Below are positions 36,401-46,502 of a DNA stretch of 64,000 nucleotides, piece by piece. Below the pieces are notes generated by a model. That model saw only the letters and a program-made list of their open reading frames with translations, had not been told where the DNA came from and did not search any database. The position numbers were made by a program, and so were the translations under genes. Position 1 is the first letter of the stretch. The number at the start of each line of letters is the position of its first letter. The DNA comes from Daedaleopsis sinensis. Lineage: Eukaryota > Basidiomycota > Agaricomycetes > Polyporales > Polyporaceae. Location of the stretch: assembly GCA_033807695.1 (NCBI GenBank), contig CM066306.1:2790001-2854000 (forward strand), written 5' to 3'.

Positions 36401-38602
36401 AGCGAAGGAATCGCAAAAAAGCTAAAGAAACTCGCCACCGAGTTCATCTGGAACGGGGATAAGAGCCCGAGAGTGGCCTGGAAACGCCTCACACACCCTA
36501 TCGGAAAGGGCGGACTGAACGTTGTAGATGTGGAAGCCAGGAACGACGCGATTGAAATAATGTGGCTGAAGGAATACCTAACAACGGGTAGCACGCGCCC
36601 GAGATGGGCAAGCCTAGCCGATGCAGCGCTCGCGAAAGCCGCAGACTACAAGACCAAGTCAGCACCAGTCCAAACGAAGATAAACTTCCTGCTACAAACC
36701 TGGAAGCCGAGTGTGAAGGCCAAACCGAAGCTCCCACCGCAGCTCCTAAGGATGACTAAGGCGGCAAAAAAGTATGGTGTCAAGCTCGCTCCCCTCAGAA
36801 TGACGGACGAGGCCAAGGGACGTACCCCGATATGGCACCACTGGGGAGCGACGAGCACCGTGAGAAGCTCGGGCAAGGCGATGACCTGCCTGAGAAAGAA
36901 GCACGGAGTCGCGACCGTTGACGACTGCAGAAGAGCGGAGAGAAGGCTCGCTGACCAGAGCCTCAACCACCGCAAGAGGGAGACCTGCGGCTGCAGCGAC
37001 TGCGTGGACGACAGGGAGACGAAAGGCTGCGACAACCCCAACAGATGCGCGCAAGCCGCGAAAAGGCTGATCGATGCCATCAAGCCGGAATGCAGAGCGA
37101 GAAATGCGGCGAGGAGAGATAATCTGTCGCTAACACCAAGGAGAATAAGAATTAATAAAATAGCAAAAGAAACAAACGAGAGAATCACCTTCAACCCAAC
37201 GACGACGGACGGCAACGAGCCGGAGGACTCAGTCAGAGTCTTCACCAGGAAGACCGAGTATGCCCAGGCGGAGAGGTCCGAACAGAGCGAAATAAGAAGA
37301 GAGGTGGAGGTGTACACGGACGGTGCTTGCGAGAATAACGGAGGGAGAAACGCCAAGGCCGCGTACGGAGTATGGTTCGGAGTAAACGACCGCAGAAACA
37401 CGGCGGGCCGAGTCCCCGGGGTGGACCAATCGAACCAAATTGCAGAAATAATGGCAATCGAGGTAGCGGCAAAGATAGTCCCAAGGGGAACGAGCCTTAA
37501 CATAGTATCGGACTCCAAATTTGCAATTGACGGCCTCACCTCCCACCTTCGGGACTGGGAGGACAGAGGCTGGATAGGAGTCAAATCGGCGGGCTTCTTC
37601 CAAAGAGCAGTGGCGCACTTACGAGCAAGAACCGCTCAGACCACACTCCGGTGGACCAAAGGACACGTGGGCTGCGAGGGCAACGAAGGGGCGGATGCGC
37701 TGGCCTCGGTGGCGACAGTGTTCCCGGACGTAGAGGAGCTCGAAGCTCCAGGCCAAGAAGAACGCCTTCTGGCGGACGGTGCAAAACTGAAGGCCATGAC
37801 GCAGCGGTTAGCCTACAGAGGGATAAAAGAAATAGAACAAACGAAGACGGAAGACAGGAAGTCCACCCAAGTAACTGCTGACAGGGTACTCACAACCCTG
37901 GAGGAAACGTTCGACGTACATGCGTCGGAGGAAATGCTGTGGAAGAACATAAGAGCCAAGGAAACGCCTAGAAACATAAGGGACTTCCTGTGGAAGAGCC
38001 TGCACAAGGCCCAGAGAGTAGGAGAGTACTGGAACAACATAAAAGACATGGAGCACAGGGCGACGTGCGCCGTATGCGGGGGCGAAGAATCCCTCGAACA
38101 CATCCTCACAGAATGCGAAATCGAAGGGAGAGAGCGACTGTGGGACCTGGCTAAACGGATAATCAACAAGAAGGGCGCGAACATCCAGGAGATCCCTTAC
38201 GGCGCAATCCTGGGCTCCCAAACACTGGTACTGAGGAAGCAAGACGAAAAGAAAACAAGAATCGTAGGGGCGACTTACTTAGCGAGGATAGCGATCGCTG
38301 AGACAGCGTTCCTCATATGGAAACTCAGATGCGAGAGAGTAATACAACACAACAACGACCCCGAGATGTACCACTCCTGGAGGGAGATGTCGAACAGGTG
38401 GTACGCAGCAATGAACAGGAGGCTCACGATGGACCAGGCATGGGCGAGGCGGGACAAGAATAGGTCCAAGGCGGCTAAGAGAGTTAAGGCCACGTGGGAA
38501 GGGGTTATCGTGACAGCTTATGGCCCCGATATTAATTGGATAGGCAAGCCGGGGGTTTTAGTGGGTAGACTGGAGGCAGCAGCCCCGCAGGGATATGGCT
38601 GA
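33459..38602 (+). pseudogene. LINE ORF2: endonuclease, reverse transcriptase and RNase H, broken by one frameshift
   Basis: The first frame (33459-34733) has an apurinic-type endonuclease: LNMNG, LQETHL, NIYAPN, GDFN, SRLDRIYL and TDHRSAS. The second frame (to 38602) has reverse transcriptase with GVDGIPAEVW, YRPITLLNADYKI, QAGFVPGR, DQEKAYDKI, TRGTRQGDPVACMLF and LFADDTTVYLS. RNase H follows with VYTDGACENNGG, SDSKFAIDGL and RWTKGHVGCEGNEGADALA. The C-terminus has CAVCGGEESLEHILTEC. The frames meet at a tandem duplication of CAGCGAAG (34687-34694, 34695-34702). Counting one unit only, the frame runs on through ELSEAAKNRAKAKAP. All domains are otherwise complete, so the lesion is small and recent, or an assembly error. 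Confidence 0.9.
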
Positions 38603-38752
38603 TAGACCAGGAGCCCCACACTACAGTAGCGACTGTGTGCGTAAAGCATTTCCCCCGACCGGTGCGTGGCTAATGCCACATTGCCGAATGCGTAGCCCCG
38701 TGGGAGGCCTAAGGCCTTACCAGAGGTTAGCACCAAAAAAAAAAAAAAAAAA
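38603..38752 (+). other. LINE 3' UTR and poly-A end
   Basis: A 132-bp 3' UTR is followed by 18 consecutive A residues at 38735-38752. The A run ends exactly at the target-site duplication, marking the element's 3' end. Confidence 0.9.
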
Positions 38753-38767
38753 GAAGTTTCTGCACGA
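38753..38767. repeat. LINE target-site duplication, right copy
   Basis: This is the second copy of GAAGTTTCTGCACGA, immediately after the 18-A run at 38735-38752. The sequence beyond it continues partner gene A exon 2 toward its 5' end. Confidence 0.88.
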
Positions 38768-39036
38768 TGAGGACACTGTAAAGATGACAAGATTGACAGT
38801 GACAATGAATGGATATACCTTGACCGAAGTGTGGTGAGAAAAACTTACCGATGTTCAGACTTGCGCAGTCGCTGAAGATCCGTTGAAGAGAGCAGGTGTT
38901 TGCTCTTCGCTAGGATAACAGCGATCTGTTTCTCTCTGTTCGCACCTCGCTCGACCATCGCGGCAGGGGAAATGTGCGAGGTGATGGAGACCAAGACCTG
39001 GAATATCGGGGAGATCACGTCCACTGCGATTGGCAT
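38753..39036 (-). pseudogene. Partner gene A, 5' portion (exon 1 and the first 23 nt of exon 2)
   Basis: Exon 1 is 39036-38849, 188 nt, and starts MPIAVDVISPIFQVLVSI. It is the same length as exon 1 of the intact paralogue, which starts MPLALDLITPLVQVLVTI. After an intron, exon 2 begins at 38775 and runs 23 nt to 38753, where the LINE begins (reading VLIVQKL). These 23 nt plus 104 nt at 20438-20335 equal 127 nt, the length of exon 2 in the paralogue. The start codon faces kinase-like gene K1, with 437 bp between the two ATGs. The promoter half of this gene is therefore intact, and a transcript would now run into antisense LINE sequence. Confidence 0.8.
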
Positions 39037-39473
39037 AGTAGAGGTTGTGTGTGCGATAGAAGTAGATAGTCGCCCCCAAAGGTGTTATGCGATCTCCACC
39101 GCACGAGAGGTTGGCATCTTATACGGCGACGGCTCAGGCTACCTTCAGCGTTCCGAGTCGAGTCTGCACATCAGCCTGTTTGGGAGAGCGGCGCGCTGTT
39201 CATTGTATCCAGTGCATCCGTCGATGGGAACAAGGGGGTCTTTCTGTCGCGCGAGCATCGTTGTATCACCGAAATTACAGTCGTTGTCGTTCTCATGATC
39301 AGCAACCGTGCCACAGGATTACTGGACAGCGTGGGACTGAGCGCTACTCATGTTTCACACGCGCGCCCACAATCCCAATTTAGACATCCGAGCCAAGCAG
39401 CTACAAACACAATCGCCACACCGCGAGGCTCGCTGAGTCCTTCAGGCTTCTACCTACACATCCCCACGTACAG

Positions 39474-40814
39474 ATGTACGAAGAGGGTGCGTTTGCGAGT
39501 CACCCTCTGCACTACAACACTGTTCTTGGCGGCTTGTTCGACGACGAGTATTTCTGGAGGAATCATTCTAAATGGCTTGCAGACTTGGGCTATAAGCTGC
39601 GCCCCCGCTATCAAGAAGACTGGCAACCTTCTTGGCTCAAGGACAACGCGAACAAGCACATTCTCGAGTGTGAGGATGGAGAATCGACCATGGTATGTCA
39701 GTATGCCACTTCTCCTCTGCTTGCTCGATCATACTCTCTCCAGGTGACCGTGACCATGGATGCGGTGCGAATATCCGACGGCTGCATCGTCTCTCTGAAG
39801 AAGACATCCAAGAAAGACCATCCTGTGGAGGAAGATATCGTTCGGTACCTGAATCAAGCTCAATCCAATGCTGGTCCAACAAATCACACTGTTCCAGTGT
39901 ACGACGTTTTGCAGTCGCCTCTCGACCCCGACTGCATCCTCCTAGTGATGCCATACCTCACTCGTATATACACCGTGAAGTTTGCTACCGTAGGGGAAGC
40001 TGTGGAATGTTTCCGACAACTTTTCGAGGTCAGTCGACTCGCATCACATCGAAGCTGAACCATAGTTGAGATGCCTCTCCCATCAGGGCTTGAAATATAT
40101 CCATAGTCGCCGCGTTGCACATAGGTACGAGTATTGTCATGGCATACGAGACAATGCGTTGAATGGTCGTTCAAAGCGATATAACCCTCTTGAATGTCAT
40201 GATGGATCCTGTCCCGCTCTATTCAGATATCCCTCACCCCATTCATTCCGAGATGAGCTATGATTTCAAGCGCAAAGTCAGGCAATACACTCGCACCGAC
40301 CATCCCACGAGGTACTACTACATCGACTTCGGTTTGTCCGTCAAGTTCGCTCCTGGCGAAGAGACTATCTCACCAATCAATATTGGTGGCGATCGAAGCG
40401 TACCGGAGTTCGAGAACGAGTCCGGCATGTATAACCCCTTCCAAGCTGACATCTACACGTTGGGAAATCTTATCCGCGAGGACTTCATGAAAGTGAGTGC
40501 GAACTCATCATGCGTTCACATTGAAGTTCTGACGACTTTGTCTGGTGTAGAAGAGTTATAGTCTTGGCTTCATGGCCCCATTGGTTGCCGACATGACCGC
40601 AACTAAACCTGAAGAACGTCCTTCGATCGATGAGGCATGTCGACGCTTCGATGAGATACGAGCTTCTCTTTCCTGGTGGAAATTGAGATCTCGTTACGTG
40701 TATCGGAAGGAGTTCCTCTTTGGTCGACTCTTCAGAGGCTGTCGACATCTCGTTCGCACCAGCATATGGGTGGCGAGCAAGACACCGTCGCTTCCTGTCC
40801 CTCCGGCTGAATGA
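39474..40814 (+). CDS. Kinase-like gene K1
   Basis: Five exons (39474-39692, 39744-40028, 40087-40124, 40177-40492, 40551-40814) give 373 residues. An N-terminal segment of about 75 residues (LGGLFDDEYFWRNHSKWLA, RPRYQEDWQPSWLK) precedes a protein-kinase fold. Visible kinase elements are Lys92 in VSLKK, the catalytic loop AHRDITLLN (Asp182, Asn187; HR and D lie on different exons), YIDFGLS with Asp231, ADIYTLGNL for helix F, and PEERPSIDEA for helix I. The glycine-rich loop is not recognisable. About 43 residues separate Asn187 from the DFG, far more than usual. The basic end (RLFRGCRHLVRTSIW) is shared by all four copies. The catalytic residues suggest an active kinase; the substrate is unknown. 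It faces the broken partner gene A. Confidence 0.82.
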
Positions 40815-41349
40815 TTCTTCGCCTCCAGACCGATCTAATGTCTCTGATATTGCTGTACTGTTACCCTATGCCGGCCACGCCCTGATCAGACTTTGGTATC
40901 TTGGTTGAACAGTTCTCTAGCTTTTATATGTACGACCTTGTTCTTGCTGCGACCGTGAGTGCGAAGCGTACAACAATAACATGCAGTATCAGCTGACAGC
41001 GTCAAACCGCCGTCAAAGGCTGTCAGACCTACTTATCCGACTCCCGAAGTCGCCGACGGCCATCGTTCGGTCTATGGAAAATCCGAGGATCAAGCATTCA
41101 GTCCTCCGCTCCCGTAAGGTTGCTAGTCGCCTCAACAATAAGTACAATGGCTGCACAAGAAGATACAGGACCCGGATTCCGCCTTCCGCCTCCGAGCATC
41201 GACTCGGAAACGAATAGGCAAGTGTGCATACCGTGATGTGCCGGAGAAGCAGAACTTAACAAGGCACCAGTTTATGTCTGTGACTCTGCCTGCCAGCAGT
41301 AGGTGCCCATAGCGGCAATACTGTCTATGACTGAGGATAACCAACGCGC
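40815..41349. other. 3' flank of K1
   Basis: No gene is supported here. The start of the minus-strand module described next lies to the right. Confidence 0.4.
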
Positions 41350-41600
41350 GCAATGTAAGTCGACTCATCATCGCAAGTAATTACTGAGTGCTGAACGATA
41401 AACCCCCCCTGCCTTGACATGGACAGGTGCCCGGTCTTCGGAGTATGGAAGAGCCGCGGCGTACAATGAGAGGTACCTGAGGTGTACATCCGAAGTCTGT
41501 GCCCTCCACGACGGTCGTCACCCACCGCAAATACCTGACTTGCCATGGCAGGGAATGAGCCGGCCCCGCGCAAGATCGAAGTCGATTCCCAGTACGTACG
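41350..41600 (-). repeat. Decayed minus-strand module, copy 1
   Basis: The minus strand reads MASQVFAVGDDRRGG and further residues. The DNA matches the other three copies (MASLVLRRASCGAHEVL at 45.8 kb, and copies at 48.1 and 50.3 kb) around a CTTGCCATGG...GACAGGTGCCC framework. The shared reading frame is not kept over its length, so I treat this as a relic. Confidence 0.5.
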
Positions 41601-42433
41601 CACGCCGAAGTTCTCGGCCGGTCGAGAAACAATACAAGGCTCCGCTTCAACCGGATTGGAGAGGAGAGAACACCAGCTCGTCGGCAACCCATTGTCGCAG
41701 GGATAACCACCTCTTGAAAGTGCGGTGACGGATCGTTGTCGGATGGCTCCCCCGTTCCGTCTGAGACTTCGCAGGGAGGCTGGTTTGGGAATACAACGTC
41801 GTAGCCAGTGCATCTGTCCGCATGGTCTATAGTAATACTCAACTAGTCGTTTGGAACTTCCAGACACGGAAAAGAAACAGGGAGCGCTTGAAGCCCGCGC
41901 CCACGACAATTCCGAACCGGCGCTCTCGTCTGCGATCACTGAAGTTGGCTATCTAGCACTACCCGGATTGCTGTAGTACGTCTTGCGCCTCCTTGTTCTT
42001 CGCCATAATCAAATTATACGTCTCGGAGTAGTCGAGTACCTTTGGCATGACAGTGGCAAGTGACACTTCTCAGCATGGTGATTTGAGCGAAGAGAATTAC
42101 TGTTCCGACACCAGTACTTATTCGCGCACGCGTCGGCATGATTGTAGGTACCCTACGATTTTGCTCCCTTGAAGAAGATCTGTCCGTTGTAGCTGGTACG
42201 TAAGCTACAGTACTACGATCGTTGTGCGAGGTCCGGACAAGCACTAAATAATTTACTAGAGGATACAGAAATGAGATCTTGAGAGGGTACATAACGGATG
42301 AATCACTGAAACTAGCAAGCGGTGGTACTCTTGATTCCAGAGTGAGGCACAAGATGAGCCTGGAGAATATATGTCAGAGGCATCGTCGCATGAGAACCGC
42401 ATAGACTCACGCGCTGTGATCGCCACGGTGCCT
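41601..42433. other. Intergenic between K1 unit and partner gene B
   Basis: No supportable gene. Small frames on the minus strand have no recognisable domain. Confidence 0.4.
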
Positions 42434-43658
42434 CTACATCACACTATCGACGGTCGCGATAGATATCATATCGACTGGAATCGAGAACGTCTCCGATCCG
42501 TTGTCGCTCAGCACAATAGAGGTGCCATCCCCATCATACGCTGTCATAAATGACATCGTGTCTTCGTCGTCGTCCTCCGAGCCGTCCTCCAGCTGGGCAA
42601 TAGCGAAGTTGGTGATAGATCGCACGCTATAGCTAGGCATGCTCATGCCCAGATTGGCGGCGCGTCCCGGGCCATCCTCGGCGGCATTGGCATCGGGAAC
42701 CAGCTCAGCGACGCCAGACACTAATCATCGAGGGTTAGGAGACGCGCGAGTCCATATGAGTTGATGTGCAGACGTACCCGAGTACGATCTGGGAACCTTC
42801 CCCTTGCATGGTCTTCCCGATTCGTCGCTCTGGCCCTTTTTAAATTTCAGTTTGAAGGAGCCCCCCTCTGAAGGAACGGTCAGGGCACTGCACTGGATAT
42901 GTGAGGATACTAGCCCCATACCGTCGTATTGGACTTCGAGGTCAGCGCCTGCGCCAGCCTCAATCTTTAAGTCCTTGAATTGGAGGTACAACGTTCCCGG
43001 TGCGGTCGCCTTCGAAGGTCCATTGATAACCAGGTGGTCTACAGTGTGATAGCAGTGAGTTGTGACGCCTCACCCCGCATGAGTGGCAGCAGTACGTACC
43101 CCGAGGATGGGGATGCTCCTCGCCTGCACAGCCTGTCCCCTTCTCTAGTACATGGCGTCTCGCTGCGGAAGCCGATATCCTCTATGATGATGTGCCAGTG
43201 TTGAATAAGCCGGTCGCTTCTTAGTACATTCGCAACCTGAACTGTGAAAGGCGAGATACGGTACCTTGACGTCTCCATAGTATTGATTGACCTCGTTGTA
43301 ATAACCTCGGGTCGCAGCGAAGGCATTTACAGGATGCTTGATGATATCCCTGAACCTCGTGGATGGTAGGAGGCTTTGTGCTGTTAGCACGCTGAAGTTG
43401 CGGGAAGGGGCCGAAGCGAATCCTCATCAGTGTTGTCAGGAGTCATGATAAATATGGAGGTCGAGCTTACTTCTCTTCTGAATAGCTAAGTCGTAGCCAG
43501 TCTTGTTCAGAAAAGAACTCCCAGTTCTGTTCCAAAATTTTGACAATTTCTATCTCCTTGTCCGCAGCGCGTTCCTTCATCTTGGAAGGGGACACTTGCG
43601 AAGTGATAGTGACGAGTACCTGTACGAGGGGGGTAATAAGATCCAGAGCTAGTGGCAT
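42434..43658 (-). CDS. Partner gene B (unknown family, intact)
   Basis: Exon 1 is 43658-43471, exon 2 43391-43265, exon 3 43181-43100, and further exons lead to the stop at 42434; about 300 residues. Exon 1 starts MPLALDLITPLVQVLVTI and is mostly helical. Exon 2 contains LLPSTRFRDIIKHPVNAF followed by a Tyr-rich helix (RGYYNEVNQYYGDV). Later parts hold KDLKIEAGAGADLEVQY, CKGKVPRSYS and VSGVAELVPDAN. The end is acidic (EDGSEDDDEDTMSF, then DGDGTSIVLS). No signal peptide, membrane span or known catalytic motif is evident. The gene stands head-to-head with K2, with 431 bp between start codons. Partner gene A has the same exon lengths and the same arrangement with K1. The function is unknown; a role linked to the kinase is suggested by the repeated pairing only. 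Confidence 0.75.
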
Positions 43659-44089
43659 AGCTGCGTTGGGAGATGAGAGGGCCGGTGGGTGGTCACTGGG
43701 GAATCTTGCAATCGCTTGATTGACAACTTCGGGGGAGCATATTTATGCGCTCGCGAGTCGCCCATTCAGCATAGGATAGAAACACGCAGCAACTCTTCTG
43801 ACCTAGAAGTTCTTAGCAGGGTACAATGGGCGCAACAAGGGGTGCCGGTTTGTTGGGTAAGTGTCAAGTCAGTCGTTGTGCTGCTAAAGCGCTGAAGCGC
43901 TGAAGCTGAAGCTTGAAGTTCCCAGCTTGTGCGCCACCTTGCAAGGGTAGTGTACAGGCGTGTGAATGGGCGGTTATATAATCTCCCACGAACGCCCACA
44001 GTGGAGCCAAGCAATGACAAATAACAAGCGTTCACGACACGCCCTCCGAACTTCTCAACTCTGCCCCCCTCCACCATCCGCAAGTACAG
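43659..44089. promoter_or_regulatory. Shared divergent promoter of partner gene B and K2
   Basis: The 431 bp between the two ATGs hold a TATATAA at 43975-43981 on the K2 side. An AT-rich CATATTTATG lies at 43739-43748 on the partner side, about 85 bp from its ATG. A similar gap (437 bp) separates partner A from K1. Segments near the kinase ATG (for example ACAGTGGAGCCAAGC) recur upstream of K3 and, as ACAGTAGAGCCAAGC, upstream of K4. Co-regulation is inferred. Confidence 0.5.
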
Positions 44090-45431
44090 ATGTACCGCCG
44101 AGGGACACATGCTAACCATCCTCTACACTCCGGGACTCTTCTTGGTGGACTACTTGACCAAGAGTACTTCTGGAGGGACCATTCCAAATGGCTTGCCGAG
44201 TCGGGTTACAGGTTACGTCCCCGCTATCGAGAGGACTGGCAACCATCTTGGTTAAAAACGAAGAAGCCGATACTCTTGTGCGAGGACGGAATAAAAACTA
44301 TGGTAGGTCCCAGTCTCCTGCTCCCTACAGTCTCGCTCAATCCTCTCCTTGAGGTGATTGTGGTCATGGACGCCGTTCGGGTCTCCGACGGTCGCGTGGT
44401 TTCAATCAAGAAGGTCTCCAGGACCGATCACCCTGACGAGGAAGAAATACTTCGATCCCTCACACATGAAGAACTTCTTAATGATCCCACCAATCACACT
44501 GTACCTCTCTACGAGATCCTTCAGTCGCCTCTTGACCCCGACTGCTTCTTCATTGTGATGCCTTATCTCACCCGCATAAACACGGTGAAGTTCGCGACGG
44601 TTGGAGAGGCTATCGAGTGTTTCCGACAACTCTTCGAGGTGAGTGGCCGTCGAAGCTCTGACTTCACCGCAGAAGCTGAGGCACAAAGGGAACAGGGCTT
44701 GAAGTTCATTCATAGTCGCCGTGTCGCACATAGGTATGAACTGTCTTAATGTTCAACATGGTATCTGGCTGACGGAGTATCAAAAGCGATATAACTCTGC
44801 TTAATGTCATGATGGATCCTTTACCCCTCTACTCTGAATGCCCTCACCCCACCCGTCCGCGTAGGAGCTACGACTTCAATCGGACGCTCAAGAAGTACAC
44901 CCGCACCGATCATCCTACACGATACTACTACATTGACTTTGGACTGTCCGCCAAGTTCAATCCCGGGGAAGAGACCATATCTCCCATCAACATCGGGGGC
45001 GATAAAAGTCTTCCGGAGTACGAGAACCCGTTGGGAATGTACAACCCTTTCAAGGCCGATATCTACACGCTGGGCAACCTCATTCGTGAGGACTTCATGG
45101 ATGTGAGTTTGCATGGACGTCATGGATACCGCCGCATCGCTCCATTGACGTTGTCGCATGCATGTTCTAGGAGAGCCGTAGTCTCAAGTTCTTAGCCCCA
45201 CTGATCGCCGACATGACCAAGAAGAAGCCCGAAGATCGCCCTTCAATCGAAGAAGCTTACCGACGCTTTGAAGAGATACGCTCCTCGTTGTCGTCGTGGA
45301 CGCTCAGGTCTCGGTATGTCTATCGGAAGGAGTTCCTCATCCCGCGCATTTTTCGAGCCTGTCGACATGTTGTTCGTACTACCATATGGATTGTGAAGAG
45401 GACACCAGCCCTCCCTACCCCTCCGCAGTAA
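44090..45431 (+). CDS. Kinase-like gene K2
   Basis: This is a close paralogue of K1 with the same five-exon plan. The start is MYRRGTHANHPLHSG. It keeps Lys in VSIKK, the split catalytic loop (AHR at an exon end, then DITLLN), YIDFGLSAKF, ADIYTLGNL and PEDRPSIEEA. No glycine-rich loop is visible. The long insert between the catalytic Asn and DFG is Pro/His-rich here too (LYSECPHPTRPRRSYDF). The C-terminus ends KRTPALPTPPQ. All visible catalytic residues are intact. It is divergent from intact partner gene B, so this is the only complete pair in the window. Confidence 0.82.
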
Positions 45432-45559
45432 CAGCTCTGTCGTCTCGTATATCCTGGATTTTCTCTTGCTGTATCTCAATTATCTGACTGTGTAGTGGGC
45501 AAATACGTCTCTACTAGCAGCGAAAACGCGTTGGTGCGTGTCCGTGTTGCAACAGTGAG

Positions 45560-45985
45560 TGGTACTGTAAAATATCTTCAAACTGAACCATGGTCAACTT
45601 GGCGACATCTAGTTCCGCTTCATAGCCTCCCGCTTGCAATTGTCTGCTTGTCGCAACCGGTCAATAGCGAACCCAGCTTCGATAGGCGCACCGGCTGCGG
45701 ACTAAGAAGGACCTGCCGCGACAATAAGACTCAAGACCTGCACGAGGTCAACATCCGATATGGTAAGGACTTCGTGTGCACCGCACGACGCCCGTCGCAA
45801 CACAAGACTTGCCATGGTATCAGATCCCGCGCGGGATCCGAGTCGGTTCACACTACGCCCACATCGTACGTACGTACACCCTGGCAGAGCCCGGGTTCGA
45901 ATTCGATGAAAGACAATACAACGCGCCGCGCGCGGTAGAAGGGGGACCATCGCGCTCCGAATCGGTAGTCCACAGGTACGTCTCA
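45560..45985 (-). repeat. Decayed minus-strand module, copy 2
   Basis: The minus strand reads MASLVLRRASCGAHEVLTISDVDLVQ and meets a stop soon after VAAGPS. A further segment in another frame reads YEAELDVAKLTMVQFEDI, matching copy 3. The module follows K2 and is part of the duplicated unit. It may be a broken small gene of about 100 codons. Confidence 0.5.
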
Positions 45986-46502
45986 TAGAATAACTACCCT
46001 TTGGCGGCGCGGTGGTGCCTTACAACTGACGGCGACTCAGGCTCGTTTTGACAACCATGTTCCGCTTGAAAGCTACAAAGGGATCCGGGCGCGACTGGGG
46101 TGATGTGACCGCATCTGCCGGCTTGGTGAGTCTAAAGTATTACTCGACTAGTCGCTTGAACCCTCCGGAGACGGTCTAGGAGGACTTAAAATATCTCGAG
46201 CATATTCATGCAGCGGGCGAGTCGCTCGTTCGGCATAATTGAATGAGACACGTAGGATACTTTTCAGACTGAGAAGCTCTCAGCAGGCTACAATGGGCGC
46301 AACAAGGGGTGTCAGTCCGTTGGGTAATTCAAGTGCTGCCACTAGTGAGGTTTTCGGCGCTCATCTTCAGGTCCAGCGTCTGAAGGGGCGCTCAAGCGCT
46401 CAAATCTCACACGAACGCCTACAGTGGAGCCAAGCGATGACAAACAAGTGTTCAAACGTTCACGACACAGGCTCTGTCCCCCTCCGCCGTCCACAAGTAC
46501 AG

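Larger units (their letters stand above)
20454..38752 (+). mobile_element. Tad-like LINE retrotransposon, about 11.9 kb of its own sequence, carrying a nested copia element
   Basis: The boundaries come from the 15-bp target-site duplication and the 3' poly-A run. The 5' end begins with a G run (GGGGGG) just after the left duplication. Subtracting the copia insertion and its duplicated 5 bp (22131-28556) leaves 11,873 bp. The order is a 5' region of about 2.6 kb (20454-22130 plus 28557-29510), ORF1 (29511-32896), a 562-bp spacer, ORF2 (33459-38602) and a 150-bp 3' UTR. An endonuclease, reverse transcriptase, RNase H and C-terminal CCHC-like motif in one ORF2 fit the fungal Tad1 clade. Such elements are usually shorter, so the long 5' region could include older foreign sequence. 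ORF2 is broken by one 8-bp tandem duplication. The element interrupts exon 2 of partner gene A. Confidence 0.85.

Noticed and set aside
45890..45905. GGTTCGAAT-like tRNA B-box in the minus-strand module
   Set aside because: No A-box at the right distance and no cloverleaf could be drawn. The same word recurs only because the unit is duplicated.
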